Origin: Erysipelotrichaceae bacterium
Lineage (GTDB): Bacteria; Bacillota_I; Bacilli_A; Erysipelotrichales; Erysipelotrichaceae
Assembly (NCBI GenBank): GCA_017512625.1
Contig: JAFWFB010000026.1
Location: 1-16,895, forward strand
Direction: 5' to 3'
DNA: 16,895 nt
Position 1 is the first letter of the stretch. Every line of letters starts with the position of its first letter. The notes below the pieces were generated by a model that ran no database searches, had not been told where the DNA came from, and saw only the letters and a list, made by a program, of their open reading frames with translations. Below, piece by piece: positions 1 to 11,624 of this stretch. Made by a program: the position numbers and the translations under genes.

Positions 1-608
1 GATAAAAGAATGATTGCTAGCAAGACGAAAGGAATGGCTATGATGACCAGACCGACGATGAACATCAGCTTGGTCCTTGGGGCTGCCTTTGGTCTGGCAA
101 CTTTCTCCGTAGTCTTCTTTTCCTTGACCTTCTTGATCTTGACTACATTATCCCGTTCTTCTTTTTTACGAACGATTTTTTCTTTTTTATCTTTCTTCAT
201 GTCTTTTTCTTCCGGTTTTTTTGCCGTCGATCCTGCGGTTTCCTTAACTTCGTCACCTGTCAAAGCTTCTGCTTTTTCTTCGGCCGAAATTTCTTCTTTG
301 ACTTCCAAAGCCGGCGCTTCTTCAGTCAAAACTTCTTCGGTATTTTCTACACCAACTTCCGGCACTTCGATCTCCGGTACTTTTTCTTCTGTTGTTTCCG
401 GACTTAAAAGATCGATCTGTTCAGGTTCTTTCTTGACCTCTTCCACAGCTTTGGCTTCGTTTTCCAATTGCTGCTTCCTGGCCTTGATGTCAGCGTCGAT
501 ACGTGCCCTGATCTCTTCGATCCGGTTGTTGCTGCTCTTGATACCTTCGATGACCTTTTCAATGCCTTGGTCTTTACTGTTTAAATTCTTCTCATCTTCT
601 GGGACCAT
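1..608 (-). CDS. Uncharacterised acidic coiled-coil protein with one membrane segment (3' end off window)
   Basis: An ATG at 608-606 opens a frame that stays open for 202 codons to the window edge, so the C-terminus is missing. The start lies 1 base after the gatB stop, with a GGAGAAGAG purine run in the gatB tail as ribosome binding site; it is therefore the last visible gene of the ligA-gatCAB unit. Layout: residues about 15-60 are charged and heptad-like (likely coiled coil); 60-130 are rich in Glu, Pro and Val with many EE pairs (likely disordered); 131-180 are strongly basic (many KK pairs); 181-202 are a hydrophobic helix (LMFIVGLVIIAIPFVLL) that continues to the edge. The basic stretch before the helix predicts a cytoplasmic N-terminus and an outside C-terminus. 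I do not recognise the family; the function is unknown. The opposite-strand serine-rich frame here is its shadow. Confidence 0.8.
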   Translation of the reverse strand, partial: MVPEDEKNLNSKDQGIEKVIEGIKSSNNRIEEIRARIDADIKARKQQLENEAKAVEEVKKEPEQIDLLSPETTEEKVPEIEVPEVGVENTEEVLTEEAPALEVKEEISAEEKAEALTGDEVKETAGSTAKKPEEKDMKKDKKEKIVRKKEERDNVVKIKKVKEKKTTEKVARPKAAPRTKLMFIVGLVIIAIPFVLLAIILL

Positions 609-609
609 T

Positions 610-2037
610 TTATCTCTTCTCCAACTCTTCTTTCATCAGCGTCGAAGCGATCTTCGGGTTGACCTGTCCCTTGGATGCTTTCATCAGCTGACCTACAAGA
701 TAGCCTAATGCTCTGTCTTTACCGTTCTTGTAATCGATGATCGATTGTTCATTGGCATCAAGCACATCATGGACCATCTTCAGGATCAGATCCTGATTGG
801 ATTCCTGCTTCATGCCTTTCGCTTCGATGATCTTTTCCGGATCATCGCCATCCATCATCAATGTCAGGACTTCTTTGCCCTGCTTACTGTTAATTGTACC
901 ATCATTAATCAAATTGACCAGTCTGGCAAAGTTTTCCGGGGTGATCTTGTTATCTTCGAACTTCAGATTGTTTTTCGCAAGTATACCCGGCAGTTCGCTG
1001 GTAAGCAGATTACAGGTGATCTTGGCATTCTTGGAGGTAAGCATTACCTTTTCGAAATAGCTGTCAAGATCGCGGTTATCCAAAAGCTGGGCAATATCAT
1101 AATCACTTAACTGATACTCGCCAGCGTATCTGACTTTTTTCTGATCAGGCAGCTCAGGCAGGGCAGCTCTTACTTCATCAAGCATGCTCTGGCTCAGTCT
1201 GATCGGGAAGATATTAGGTTCCGGGAAGAAACGATAGTCGACGTTGCTTTCCTTGGTCCTCATCAAGACGGTGGTCCTGGTCTTTTCGTCAAACCTTCTG
1301 GTTGACTGGACGACCTTTTCACCTGCTTCCAGGATCTCCTTCTGACGGCCTACTTCGTAATCGATGGCCTCCTTGACATTGGAGATACTGTTGAGGTTTT
1401 TGATCTCGACCTTGGTACCAAACTCGGTGGCACCGACTTCATTGATGGAGACGTTGACGTCGCAACGCATCGATCCCTCTTCCATCCTGCAGTCTGAGAT
1501 TCCCAGATAGAGCAGGGTCTGACGCAGCTTTTCGACGTAAAGGGAAGCTTCGGTACCGTTGCTCATATCCGGTTCGGATACGATCTCGATCAGCGGTACG
1601 CCTGCCCGGTTAAAATCAAGCAAGCTTTCATCCCTTAAGTGGAACTGTTTGGCGGTATCCTCTTCCATGTGGATACGGTTGATCCTGATCTTTTTCTGTT
1701 TTCCGTCTACATCGATAAACAGATAGCCGTTACGGCCGATCGGGTGGAATTGCTGAGTGATCTGGAATCCCTTAGGCAGATCACTGTAATAATAGTTCTT
1801 ACGATCGAACCTAATCAAAGGATCGATCTCCAAGTTAAGGGCCATGCATGCTTTAAGAGCCTTGATGACCGCTTCCTTATTGACACTTGGCAAGGTTCCC
1901 GGATGAGCCAGGTCGATCTCATTGACCATGGTATTGGCTTCCTGCTTGAAGCTGTAACCGGCACCACTGAACATCTTGGTAGCGGTATTCAGCTCCAGAT
2001 GGATCTCAATACCGATAACTGTCTGGTACTCTCTCAT
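610..2037 (-). CDS. gatB: Asp-tRNA(Asn)/Glu-tRNA(Gln) amidotransferase subunit B
   Basis: GatB is the tRNA-binding kinase-like subunit of the GatCAB transamidosome. It activates mischarged Glu-tRNA(Gln) or Asp-tRNA(Asn) with ATP so that ammonia from GatA can convert it to the amide form. The 475 residues match the family length. Visible signatures: GIEIHLEL near the N-terminus, the FDRKNYYYSDLPKG block, the RIHMEEDTAKQ block, FNRAGVPLIEIVSEPD, and the MEEGSMRCDVNVS stretch, followed by the helical YqeY-like tail that binds the tRNA elbow. The ATG shares its A with the gatA stop (TGATG, one-base overlap) and has a near-perfect AAGGAGGA Shine-Dalgarno 6 bases upstream (2044-2051), so the start is secure. 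It is co-transcribed with gatC and gatA. A GatCAB set implies that GlnRS and/or AsnRS is absent or supplemented. Confidence 0.97.
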   Translation of the reverse strand: MREYQTVIGIEIHLELNTATKMFSGAGYSFKQEANTMVNEIDLAHPGTLPSVNKEAVIKALKACMALNLEIDPLIRFDRKNYYYSDLPKGFQITQQFHPIGRNGYLFIDVDGKQKKIRINRIHMEEDTAKQFHLRDESLLDFNRAGVPLIEIVSEPDMSNGTEASLYVEKLRQTLLYLGISDCRMEEGSMRCDVNVSINEVGATEFGTKVEIKNLNSISNVKEAIDYEVGRQKEILEAGEKVVQSTRRFDEKTRTTVLMRTKESNVDYRFFPEPNIFPIRLSQSMLDEVRAALPELPDQKKVRYAGEYQLSDYDIAQLLDNRDLDSYFEKVMLTSKNAKITCNLLTSELPGILAKNNLKFEDNKITPENFARLVNLINDGTINSKQGKEVLTLMMDGDDPEKIIEAKGMKQESNQDLILKMVHDVLDANEQSIIDYKNGKDRALGYLVGQLMKASKGQVNPKIASTLMKEELEKR

Positions 2038-3446
2038 CAGAAATCCTCCTTGGTCCGGTTATCCAGACCGGTGATGCCTTCGATCGCCAGGGCGATGTCA
2101 AACATCGTCTGCTCCTTGAAGGCATTGCACATCAGGCTGATGCCTACCGGCAGACCGTTGGTAAAGCACATAGGCATGGACATGCTAGGCAAGCCCATGA
2201 AATTGGCGATGACCAGATGATTTTCAGCGATCAGATATTCATTGCTTAATTCATCGGCATCCTTATCATTATCGATCAAAGGGGCAGGCTTGCCACTGGC
2301 CGGAGCCAGCAGACAGTCAGCGTCCTTCAGTTTCGCATAGATATCGTCATTGATCAGTCTTCTGATCTTCTGCGCCTTTCTGAAGATCCTTTCCTGGTTA
2401 TCTTCGAAAAGGGCATAGGAACCGATGATGAAACGCTTTTTAAGCAGCGGTCCAAAACCGGCGGTGCGGCTGTTGATCATGATCTGATCGGTATCTTCAC
2501 CTTCGATCCTATGACCGAAGCGGACACCATCGAGGTTGGAGTGGTTGGCACTGGATTCAGCGTTAGCGATGACATAGTAGGTCGGAAGGATCGCCTTAAG
2601 CAGAGTATCATCGAAAGATACTTCCTCGATAATCGCACCTCTTTCTTTTAGGCCCTCAACGACTTTGTTAAAGCCAGCCAGTACATCTTTATTATCAATG
2701 ACATCAACGACATTCTTAAAGATCAGGATCTTCCTGCCTTTGACATCATCGTTTAAAAGCTTGCTGTACTCAGGTACCGGAAGATCAGAGGTGGTAAGAT
2801 CGTTATCATCCCTGCCCGCGATGCATTCCAAAACCAGCGCCGCATCCTTGACATCATTGGTAAAGTAACCGACATGGTCCAAAGAGCTGGCGTATGGAAT
2901 GACGCCATAACGGGAAATGCGTCCATAGGTCGGTTTGACACCGATGGTATTGGTAAAGGATGCCGGCTTACGGACGGAGTCACCGGTATCACTGCCGATG
3001 GCGATCGGTACGACATTGGCGGCAGTAAGTACAGCAGACCCACCACTGGATCCACCGGAGATCCTGTTTAGATCATACGGATTGTAGCAAGGACCGATGA
3101 TACTGGTCATATTGGAACCGCCCATGGCCAGTTCATCCATGGAAGACTTGGCAATCATGATCGCTCCGGCTTCCTTCAGTTTCTTTACGACTGTCGCATC
3201 ATAGACCGGAATGTAGTTATCTAAGATCTTACAGCCGGCGGTTGTAAGGATACCCTTGGTATTGTAATTATCCTTTACGGCTACCGGGATCTTGTATAGT
3301 TTTCCTTCTTTTGCTTCTTCAAGCTGTTTTTTAGGATCGATAAAAGTTATCGTGGCATTCAGCTTGCCCTGAACATCCTGGGCTTTCTGATAAGCGTCAA
3401 GGCAGCGCTTATCGCCATCCTGATTGATAATATCGGCTATTCTCAT
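2037..3446 (-). CDS. gatA: Asp-tRNA(Asn)/Glu-tRNA(Gln) amidotransferase subunit A (glutaminase)
   Basis: GatA is the amidase-signature subunit that hydrolyses glutamine and channels ammonia to GatB. The Ser-cisSer-Lys triad is visible: Lys58 in VAVKDN, cis-Ser133 in SGGSSGGSA, and nucleophile Ser157 in SDTGDSVRKP. The 469 residues are slightly shorter than the S. aureus type (about 485), with a shortened N-terminus before the catalytic lysine. One oddity: the usual GGS(I/V)RQP around the nucleophile reads GDSVRKP here, a change I associate with Mollicutes-like lineages, from memory. The start ATG overlaps the gatC stop by four bases (ATGA) with a GAGG element upstream; the stop overlaps gatB (TGATG). 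This points to coupled translation of the heterotrimer. Confidence 0.97.
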   Translation of the reverse strand: MRIADIINQDGDKRCLDAYQKAQDVQGKLNATITFIDPKKQLEEAKEGKLYKIPVAVKDNYNTKGILTTAGCKILDNYIPVYDATVVKKLKEAGAIMIAKSSMDELAMGGSNMTSIIGPCYNPYDLNRISGGSSGGSAVLTAANVVPIAIGSDTGDSVRKPASFTNTIGVKPTYGRISRYGVIPYASSLDHVGYFTNDVKDAALVLECIAGRDDNDLTTSDLPVPEYSKLLNDDVKGRKILIFKNVVDVIDNKDVLAGFNKVVEGLKERGAIIEEVSFDDTLLKAILPTYYVIANAESSANHSNLDGVRFGHRIEGEDTDQIMINSRTAGFGPLLKKRFIIGSYALFEDNQERIFRKAQKIRRLINDDIYAKLKDADCLLAPASGKPAPLIDNDKDADELSNEYLIAENHLVIANFMGLPSMSMPMCFTNGLPVGISLMCNAFKEQTMFDIALAIEGITGLDNRTKEDF

Positions 3447-3730
3447 TTCAATACCCTCGGCAGGACAAAGTGTCCTTCTACTTCCTTGCTGACATTGCTA
3501 AGGGCTTCCTGCTTGGTCAGATAGTGATCAGGAACATCCTCGCGCAGATAGGTCGTCTCCACATCGAAAGGATAGACCATCTCTTCGACCCCTTCGGTAT
3601 CGATCTCATCAAAGATCTTCAGCTGTTCATTGAAGGTGGCGAATTCTTTGATAATGTTTTCGGCCTCTTCATCTGAGATCTCAAACATCAGATTCAGGGC
3701 TAATTTCTTAAAGTATTCTTTGCTTTCCAT
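3443..3730 (-). CDS. gatC: Asp-tRNA(Asn)/Glu-tRNA(Gln) amidotransferase subunit C
   Basis: GatC is the small belt-like subunit that wraps the GatA-GatB interface and stabilises the complex. The 95 residues match the family. The N-terminus has the typical helical start (LALNLMFEISDEEAENI), a FNEQLKIFDEIDTEGVEEM stretch, a VYPFDVETTYLREDV segment, and an ending near HFVLPRVL that inserts at the GatA/GatB contact. It overlaps gatA by four bases and follows ligA by 43 bases. There is no Shine-Dalgarno upstream of the ATG; instead an extended -10 element lies 10-18 bases before it (see the promoter entry), so it may be read from a nearly leaderless internal transcript as well as from ligA read-through. 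Confidence 0.93.
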   Translation of the reverse strand: MESKEYFKKLALNLMFEISDEEAENIIKEFATFNEQLKIFDEIDTEGVEEMVYPFDVETTYLREDVPDHYLTKQEALSNVSKEVEGHFVLPRVLK

Positions 3731-3739
3731 AACTATTAA

Positions 3740-3748
3740 ATTTTACCA
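3740..3748 (-). promoter_or_regulatory. Extended -10 promoter before gatC (near-leaderless candidate)
   Basis: On the minus strand the sequence reads TGG followed by TAAAAT, an extended -10 element. Counting seven bases on puts the transcription start at about 3733, only three bases before the gatC ATG at 3730. No convincing -35 and no Shine-Dalgarno are present. This is inferred from sequence only; AT-rich spacers can imitate -10 elements. Confidence 0.45.
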
Positions 3749-3773
3749 TATTTAACGCTTTTTACCGAGGCTA

Positions 3774-5771
<1,998 letters not shown>

Positions 5772-5772
5772 C

Positions 5773-5802
5773 TTTAAAAAAGAGCATTATACATGCTCTT
5801 TA
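5773..5802 (-). terminator. Rho-independent terminator after trmK
   Basis: The minus strand forms AAAGAGCAT, loop GTATA, ATGCTCTTT: a 9-base-pair perfect stem (5801-5779) running straight into a T run. The 5' arm begins within the trmK stop codon. It closes the ybeY-to-trmK cluster before ligA. The stem is rather AT-rich, so termination may be partial. Confidence 0.75.
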
Positions 5803-5813
5803 AATTATGTCCA
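5786..5813 (-). promoter_or_regulatory. SigA-type promoter for ligA inside the trmK terminator
   Basis: Minus strand: -35 TGGACA (5813-5808, 5 of 6 to consensus), 16-base spacer, -10 TATAAT (5791-5786, perfect). The predicted start is near 5779, giving a 23-base leader to ligA. The -35 lies in the last codons of trmK and the -10 lies in the loop and 3' arm of the terminator hairpin, so the two signals share bases. The leader has only a weak AAAGTG as possible ribosome binding site. Confidence 0.55.
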
Positions 5814-6443
5814 AACTCTCGATTTCTTCCAGTTTATCCCGGATATCCTTCCTGAAACTCATCAGGAAGATCTCGTTAAGTTTAGCGTATTTATCACTCA
5901 GATAATCTCTGAAGACCCGATCATCCCGGATCAGATTGAATGGTCCGTAATTGATCTGCAGCTTGTCATATTCCGGATGCTCTGCGGTATTGAAGACCAC
6001 GATCTCATAGAAGAAATCATCCAGCACCACGCACTCATCCAAAATGGTGTAATGGTGGTCACTGATATACTGCCTTAGCTGATCGGTATCCTTATTGACC
6101 TGAACGATTATCTTTTTAAAACGGCTAAGATCTTCTCTTTCAAAGATGGCGATCGCGGTATTGACGCCCATTCCGGAAACGATCACGGTATCCACGTCTT
6201 CCGCCACGTCGCTTAAGCCATCAGCCAGAACCGGAATTACCTTATCCTGAAGGCCATAGCGCTCGATATTTACCAGGGCGTTATCTAACGGCCCTTCCTT
6301 ATTGTCTCCCGCATATACCTTCTCACAAATCCCGTTGGCTACTAAATAGCACGGGATCAAGGCGTGATCGGAACCGACATCGTAGACGACGGCTCCCTTA
6401 TCCACATAGGATGCAACGGCACGCAAGCGACGGGATAATTCCA

Positions 6444-6444
<1 letters not shown>
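5800..6444 (-). CDS. trmK: tRNA (adenine22-N1)-methyltransferase
   Basis: TrmK (B. subtilis YqfN) is a class I SAM-dependent enzyme that methylates N1 of adenine 22 in the tRNA D-loop region. Signatures: the RLRAVASYVDKG start, the SAM-binding motif I VYDVGSDHALIPCYL (about residues 17-32), an AGDNKEGPLDNA acidic-loop region, ADGLSD, and the VIVSGMG motif. I place the start at ATG 6444, which shares one base with the rpoD stop (TGATG), giving 214 residues. A TTG one codon earlier is possible but sits less well with the GGGAGAG Shine-Dalgarno (6453-6459), spaced 8 bases from the ATG. The position after rpoD matches Bacillus. The C-terminal part (about 150-214) is the usual helical coiled-coil extension. 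Confidence 0.93.
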
Positions 6445-7734
<1,290 letters not shown>

Positions 7735-7754
<20 letters not shown>

Positions 7755-9489
7755 TCCTGTAACCTCCCAATTCCTTATCGATCTGTTGCAGTTTCTTCAG
7801 ATACTCGAGATATTTGTTGCTATCGAGATTTTCCACTTCCTTGATAAGACGGGTCAGTTGATCACGGTTACGCTTCAATGTCTCTCTTTTGACTATCTCA
7901 ACGGAATCCTTCAAAGACTGAAGGTCGAATTCCTTTTTGAGAGAATCCCTTAAGGCGATATCCGTGAGCAGCGATACCAGCTCACCATCCGTTTCTTCCT
8001 GACAGAATCTTGAGTAATCAAAACTACCAAAGTCTCGATAATATGTATTGATATGATCCATCAATTTCTGATTCTGTTCATCAAGAAGGTATCCCAGATC
8101 CTTCTTGTATACTTCAAGTCCCAATGGACTTAAGATCACTTGACTTAATATATTATACTCCGCTTTAAGCGGTCCGTTGAAATCCAATTCATCGACTTTA
8201 GGCGTGATGAAGGCTGAAGCTTTCTCCGTAGGCTTTTTCTCATCGAAGCTGGCCCTAGGAAGACCGGTCTTTTCCCTAAGGATCACAAAGAAGTTTTCCC
8301 GGTCATTTTCATCAGGCAGATTATAGATCAGTCTGGAGATGATCTCATTATATTCCTTTTTCCGGGAGTAATTGTTGAGGCCATCCCGGGCATAGTAATC
8401 CATGCAGAACTCAATGAAGGAATACTCGTTTCCTACCACATCCTTAAGGGAATGAGTGCCTCCTTCCTTGATGATCTCATCCGGATCCTTGAGGGTGTTA
8501 TTGTGAACGACCGATACTTCGAATCCTTCCTGTAACGCCAGATTGCCGGCCTTGACGATAGCATTCTGACCGGCCCGGTCACCATCATAGAAAAGGCAGA
8601 TCTTGGATGTAAATTGTCTTAACAATACCAGCTGCTTCCTGGTCAAAGCTGTACCCAGGGAAGCGACACTGTTAAGATATCCGGCCCGATACATCGCAAT
8701 GACATCCATGACCCCTTCCAGAAGATAGACATAGCCGACCTTCTTGATCTGCTCCTTGGCCCGGTTAAGGTTGTAGAGTACCTCACCCTTGTGATAGATC
8801 AGGGTATCGGCGCTGTTGATATACTTGACATCGTTGTTAGGATCGATGGTCCTGGCACTGAAGGCGATCGGATTGTTGAAGGCATCGTGGATCGGAAACA
8901 TGACGCGGTTATAGAAGGTATCACTGATACCATTCTCTCCGACCCTTACCAGATTGACTCTTACCATGTCTTCATCACTGAAGTTTCGCGATGAGAGAAA
9001 CTTATACATCATGTTATCCGAACCGTTAAAACCGATATTGAAATAATTGATGGTCTCATCATCAAGTCCGCGGTTGTGCAGATATTCGATGGCAACAGCT
9101 CCTCTTTGGGTGTTGAGGATGTAATTTCCATAATCGCCGGCGGCCTTTAAAAGATCATAATAGCGCTGGTTCTTGTCGATCCTTTTGGTGGTAGGAGCAA
9201 CGTCGACCTTGATGCCAACGATCTCGCCCACTTCCGCGACAGCCTGAACGAAGTCAACGTTTTTATACTTCATTACGAAGTTAAAGGCATTGCCTCCGGC
9301 GCCACACACAAAGCATTTGAAGATCTGCTTTTCTTCGCTGATCGACAAAGAAGGGTCGTGGTCATCATGAAAAGGACATAGCGCGCTATAGCCTCTGCCC
9401 TTTTTGACCAAAGGAATATAGTGACCGATAACTTCACTGATACTCGCTTTGCTTCTGATTTCCTCGACTAATTCCTTACTTACAGGCAT
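7735..9489 (-). CDS. dnaG: DNA primase
   Basis: DnaG makes RNA primers for replication at the fork with the DnaB-type helicase. The 584 residues are near the family norm. Domains: N-terminal CHC2 zinc finger (Cys38, His41, Cys59, Cys62), polymerase core, TOPRIM fold with Glu258 in [15 protein letters not shown] and Asp302/Asp304 in [10 protein letters not shown], then a C-terminal helicase-binding region (about 440-584). The start ATG lies three bases after the glyS stop (TAA TAA ATG). No Shine-Dalgarno is near it; the closest GGGA is about 19 bases away. Expression therefore probably depends on coupling to glyS, which would keep primase low. Its last 20 bases overlap rpoD and include a run of eight A. 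Confidence 0.96.
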
Positions 9490-9492
9490 TTA

Positions 9493-10866
9493 TTAAAATT
9501 TAGTATGTTCCCTTAAATAATCCTTTAACTGATCGATCGGGATCCTGACCTGTTCCATGGAATCTCTTTCCCTGACGGTAACGGCCTTATCCTCGAGCGA
9601 ATCGAAATCGAAGGTGATGCAATATGGCGTACCGATCGCATCCTGACGACGGTAACGCTTGCCAATGGCACCGGCTTCATCATATTCTACATCAAATTCT
9701 TCACTGAGCATCGAATAGATCTCGCCGGCTTCTTTGCTTAGTTTCTTAACCAGTGGCAGGACAGCGGCCTTAATCGGTGCCAATGCCGGCTTTAAGTGCA
9801 TGACGATACGGGTATCGTTTTCCAGTTGTTCGACATCATAGGCATCGCAGGCGATGGCTAAGAACAGACGTTCAACACCGACTGATGGTTCGACGCAATA
9901 TGGTACATATTTCTGATTGGTGAATGGATCGAGGTATTCCAGCGATTTTCCGGAATGCTCCATGTGCTGCTTAAGGTCATAATCCGTACGGTCCGCAATG
10001 CCATAGAGCTCACCCCAGTCCGTAAACGGATAAGCATATTCAATATCACTGGTACCCTTGGAGTAGAAAGATAATTCTTCCTTGGCATGTTCACGGATCC
10101 TGAGATTTTCTTCCCTGATGCCCAGATTCTTGACAAAGTTGAAGCAGAAATCGACCCAATAACGGTACCACTCCAGATCGCTGCCCGGTTCACAGAAGAA
10201 TTCCAGTTCCATCTGTTCGAATTCCCTGACACGGAAGATGAAATTACCCGGGGTGATCTCGTTACGGAAAGACTTACCGATCTGGCCGATACCAAATGGG
10301 ATCTTCTTACGGGTGTTGCGGGCAACATTGGCGAAGTTGACGAAGATACCCTGGGCAGTCTCCGGTCTTAAGTAGACGGTAGAGCGGCTATCCTCCAGAG
10401 TACCGATCGAGGTCTTAAACATCAGGTTGAAGGCTCTTGCTTCCGTGAAGTTGCTCTTGCCACAGACCGGACAGGTAACGTGATTATCGCGGATGATCTG
10501 ATCCATTTCCTCACCGCTTTTTCCTTCAACGGAGACGCCCTTTAAGGCATCCTCGATCAATTTATCGGCTCTGAATCTTCCCTTGCATTCCTTGCAATCC
10601 ACCATCATGTCCGCAAAGCCGCCCAAATGGCCGCTGGCCTTCCAGACTTCGGAGTTCATCAAAATCGAAGAGTCGATTCCGACGTTGTGCGGATTCTTGC
10701 GGATATATTCATTCCACCAGGCATCCTTGATGTTCTTCTTTAAAAGAGCTCCCAAAGGACCGAAATCCCAAGAGTTCTGAAGACCTCCATATATTTCCGA
10801 TCCCTGGTATACGTAACCAGAGGTCTTTAAGTGTGTGACTATTTCATCAAAAGAGTATTTAACCAT
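9493..10866 (-). CDS. glyS: Glycyl-tRNA synthetase, single-chain alpha2 type
   Basis: This class II synthetase charges tRNA(Gly). The 457 residues are the homodimeric, archaeal/eukaryal-like form, not the GlyQ-GlyS tetramer. Visible features: the [24 protein letters not shown] opening (about 16-39), a four-cysteine CxxC...CxxC element (C91, C94, C132, C135), [14 protein letters not shown], motif 2 [18 protein letters not shown] (199-216), motif 3 with [13 protein letters not shown] (326-338), and the C-terminal anticodon-binding domain (about 360-457) with [17 protein letters not shown]. It occupies the same slot between recO and dnaG as glyQ-glyS in Bacillus. It has an AAGGT-type Shine-Dalgarno and a likely promoter in the 44-base gap to recO, which is too short to hold a T-box riboswitch. 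Confidence 0.97.
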   Translation of the reverse strand: MVKYSFDEIVTHLKTSGYVYQGSEIYGGLQNSWDFGPLGALLKKNIKDAWWNEYIRKNPHNVGIDSSILMNSEVWKASGHLGGFADMMVDCKECKGRFRADKLIEDALKGVSVEGKSGEEMDQIIRDNHVTCPVCGKSNFTEARAFNLMFKTSIGTLEDSRSTVYLRPETAQGIFVNFANVARNTRKKIPFGIGQIGKSFRNEITPGNFIFRVREFEQMELEFFCEPGSDLEWYRYWVDFCFNFVKNLGIREENLRIREHAKEELSFYSKGTSDIEYAYPFTDWGELYGIADRTDYDLKQHMEHSGKSLEYLDPFTNQKYVPYCVEPSVGVERLFLAIACDAYDVEQLENDTRIVMHLKPALAPIKAAVLPLVKKLSKEAGEIYSMLSEEFDVEYDEAGAIGKRYRRQDAIGTPYCITFDFDSLEDKAVTVRERDSMEQVRIPIDQLKDYLREHTKF

Positions 10867-10891
10867 TGTTGTCTACCTTCTTTCTTACAAT

Positions 10892-10900
10892 AATATATCA
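10892..10900 (-). promoter_or_regulatory. Extended -10 promoter before glyS
   Basis: The minus strand reads TGA then TATATT (10897-10892), 5 of 6 to the -10 consensus with the TG extension. +1 is predicted near 10885, leaving an 18-base leader with an AAGG ribosome binding site. No -35 is clear. This would give glyS-dnaG-rpoD-trmK its own transcription start inside the cluster. Confidence 0.45.
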
Positions 10901-10910
10901 ATTTTAAGGC

Positions 10911-11624
10911 TTATTTCCTAGCCAATAACTCAATCCCCTTAAGGAATTTACCGTTGTTTAGAAAAGCGGTAAGGATGCTCAGATCATCAAAGTCATAATC
11001 ATACTTTTTAAGGACTTCCAGATCCTTGAAGGAAGCTTTGTTGATCAGCCGAAACTTGCTTAGACGTTCACTGGAATAGTGGCTGTGATTTCCCAGATGC
11101 TCCGGACAAAGGAAGCCGCCAAGACTCGTGGAGATACCGGCTACCCTGGTCCTTTCGCACAAGACGCAATGATCGACCTGCGGGTTTACGCCTTCCTGTT
11201 TAAGGACAAAGGAAATGAAAAGCATCAAAACCAGCAGGTAGTCTTCCCTGATATGCTCATAGGCAAACCTTAAAGCATCGTAATAGTCCCTGTAATTGAC
11301 CAGATGATTGTCCAGAAGGTTGTTATAGGCGATCTCGTTGATCAGCCCCAGGGCATAGAGCTGATTGAAGTCAGCGTCTGCCGGGTAGTAATTGTTTAAC
11401 AAACGGCGATGGGAAAGGATATACATGTCCTTGTCATCGCGATAGTTAAAGATCAGCTCATATTCGTTGTAGGGGAAAAGATAGGTCCCCTTATTGTTCA
11501 TCTTCTTGGATCCCTTGGCCACAAAGGTCAGCAGACCATAATCTTTGCTAAGGACCCTTAAAAGTTCGTCGTTTTCCTTATAGTCGCTTCTGGCAAGCAG
11601 GAATATGTTGGTCTTCTCATTCAT
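10911..11624 (-). CDS. recO: DNA repair protein RecO
   Basis: RecO anneals single strands and, with RecR and RecF, loads RecA onto SSB-coated DNA in recombinational repair. The 237 residues fit the family. The N-terminal OB fold is about 1-80 (YKENDELLRVLSKDYG, FVAKGSKK), followed by a helical C-terminal domain with a zinc site: Cys153, Cys156, Cys173 and His176 (CVLC ... CPEH). The more usual fourth ligand is a cysteine, so this is a Cys3-His variant. The ATG overlaps the end of era by eight bases (ATGAATGA), with only a weak GAAG upstream, which suggests translation coupled to era. The era-recO-glyS order is the common Gram-positive arrangement. Confidence 0.93.
   Translation of the reverse strand: MNEKTNIFLLARSDYKENDELLRVLSKDYGLLTFVAKGSKKMNNKGTYLFPYNEYELIFNYRDDKDMYILSHRRLLNNYYPADADFNQLYALGLINEIAYNNLLDNHLVNYRDYYDALRFAYEHIREDYLLVLMLFISFVLKQEGVNPQVDHCVLCERTRVAGISTSLGGFLCPEHLGNHSHYSSERLSKFRLINKASFKDLEVLKKYDYDFDDLSILTAFLNNGKFLKGIELLARK

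Noticed and set aside
10..708. Plus-strand 232-codon serine/phenylalanine-rich open frame
   Set aside because: It lies opposite the continuous minus-strand coiled-coil gene (608-1) and the gatB tail. Its Ser/Phe richness is the antisense image of Glu/Lys codons.
1639..2220. Plus-strand 193-codon open frame across gatB/gatA
   Set aside because: Antisense shadow of two conserved genes across their junction; no independent coding evidence.
10867..10910. T-box riboswitch before glyS
   Set aside because: Only 44 bases are available and no stem I, T-box sequence or terminator is present.
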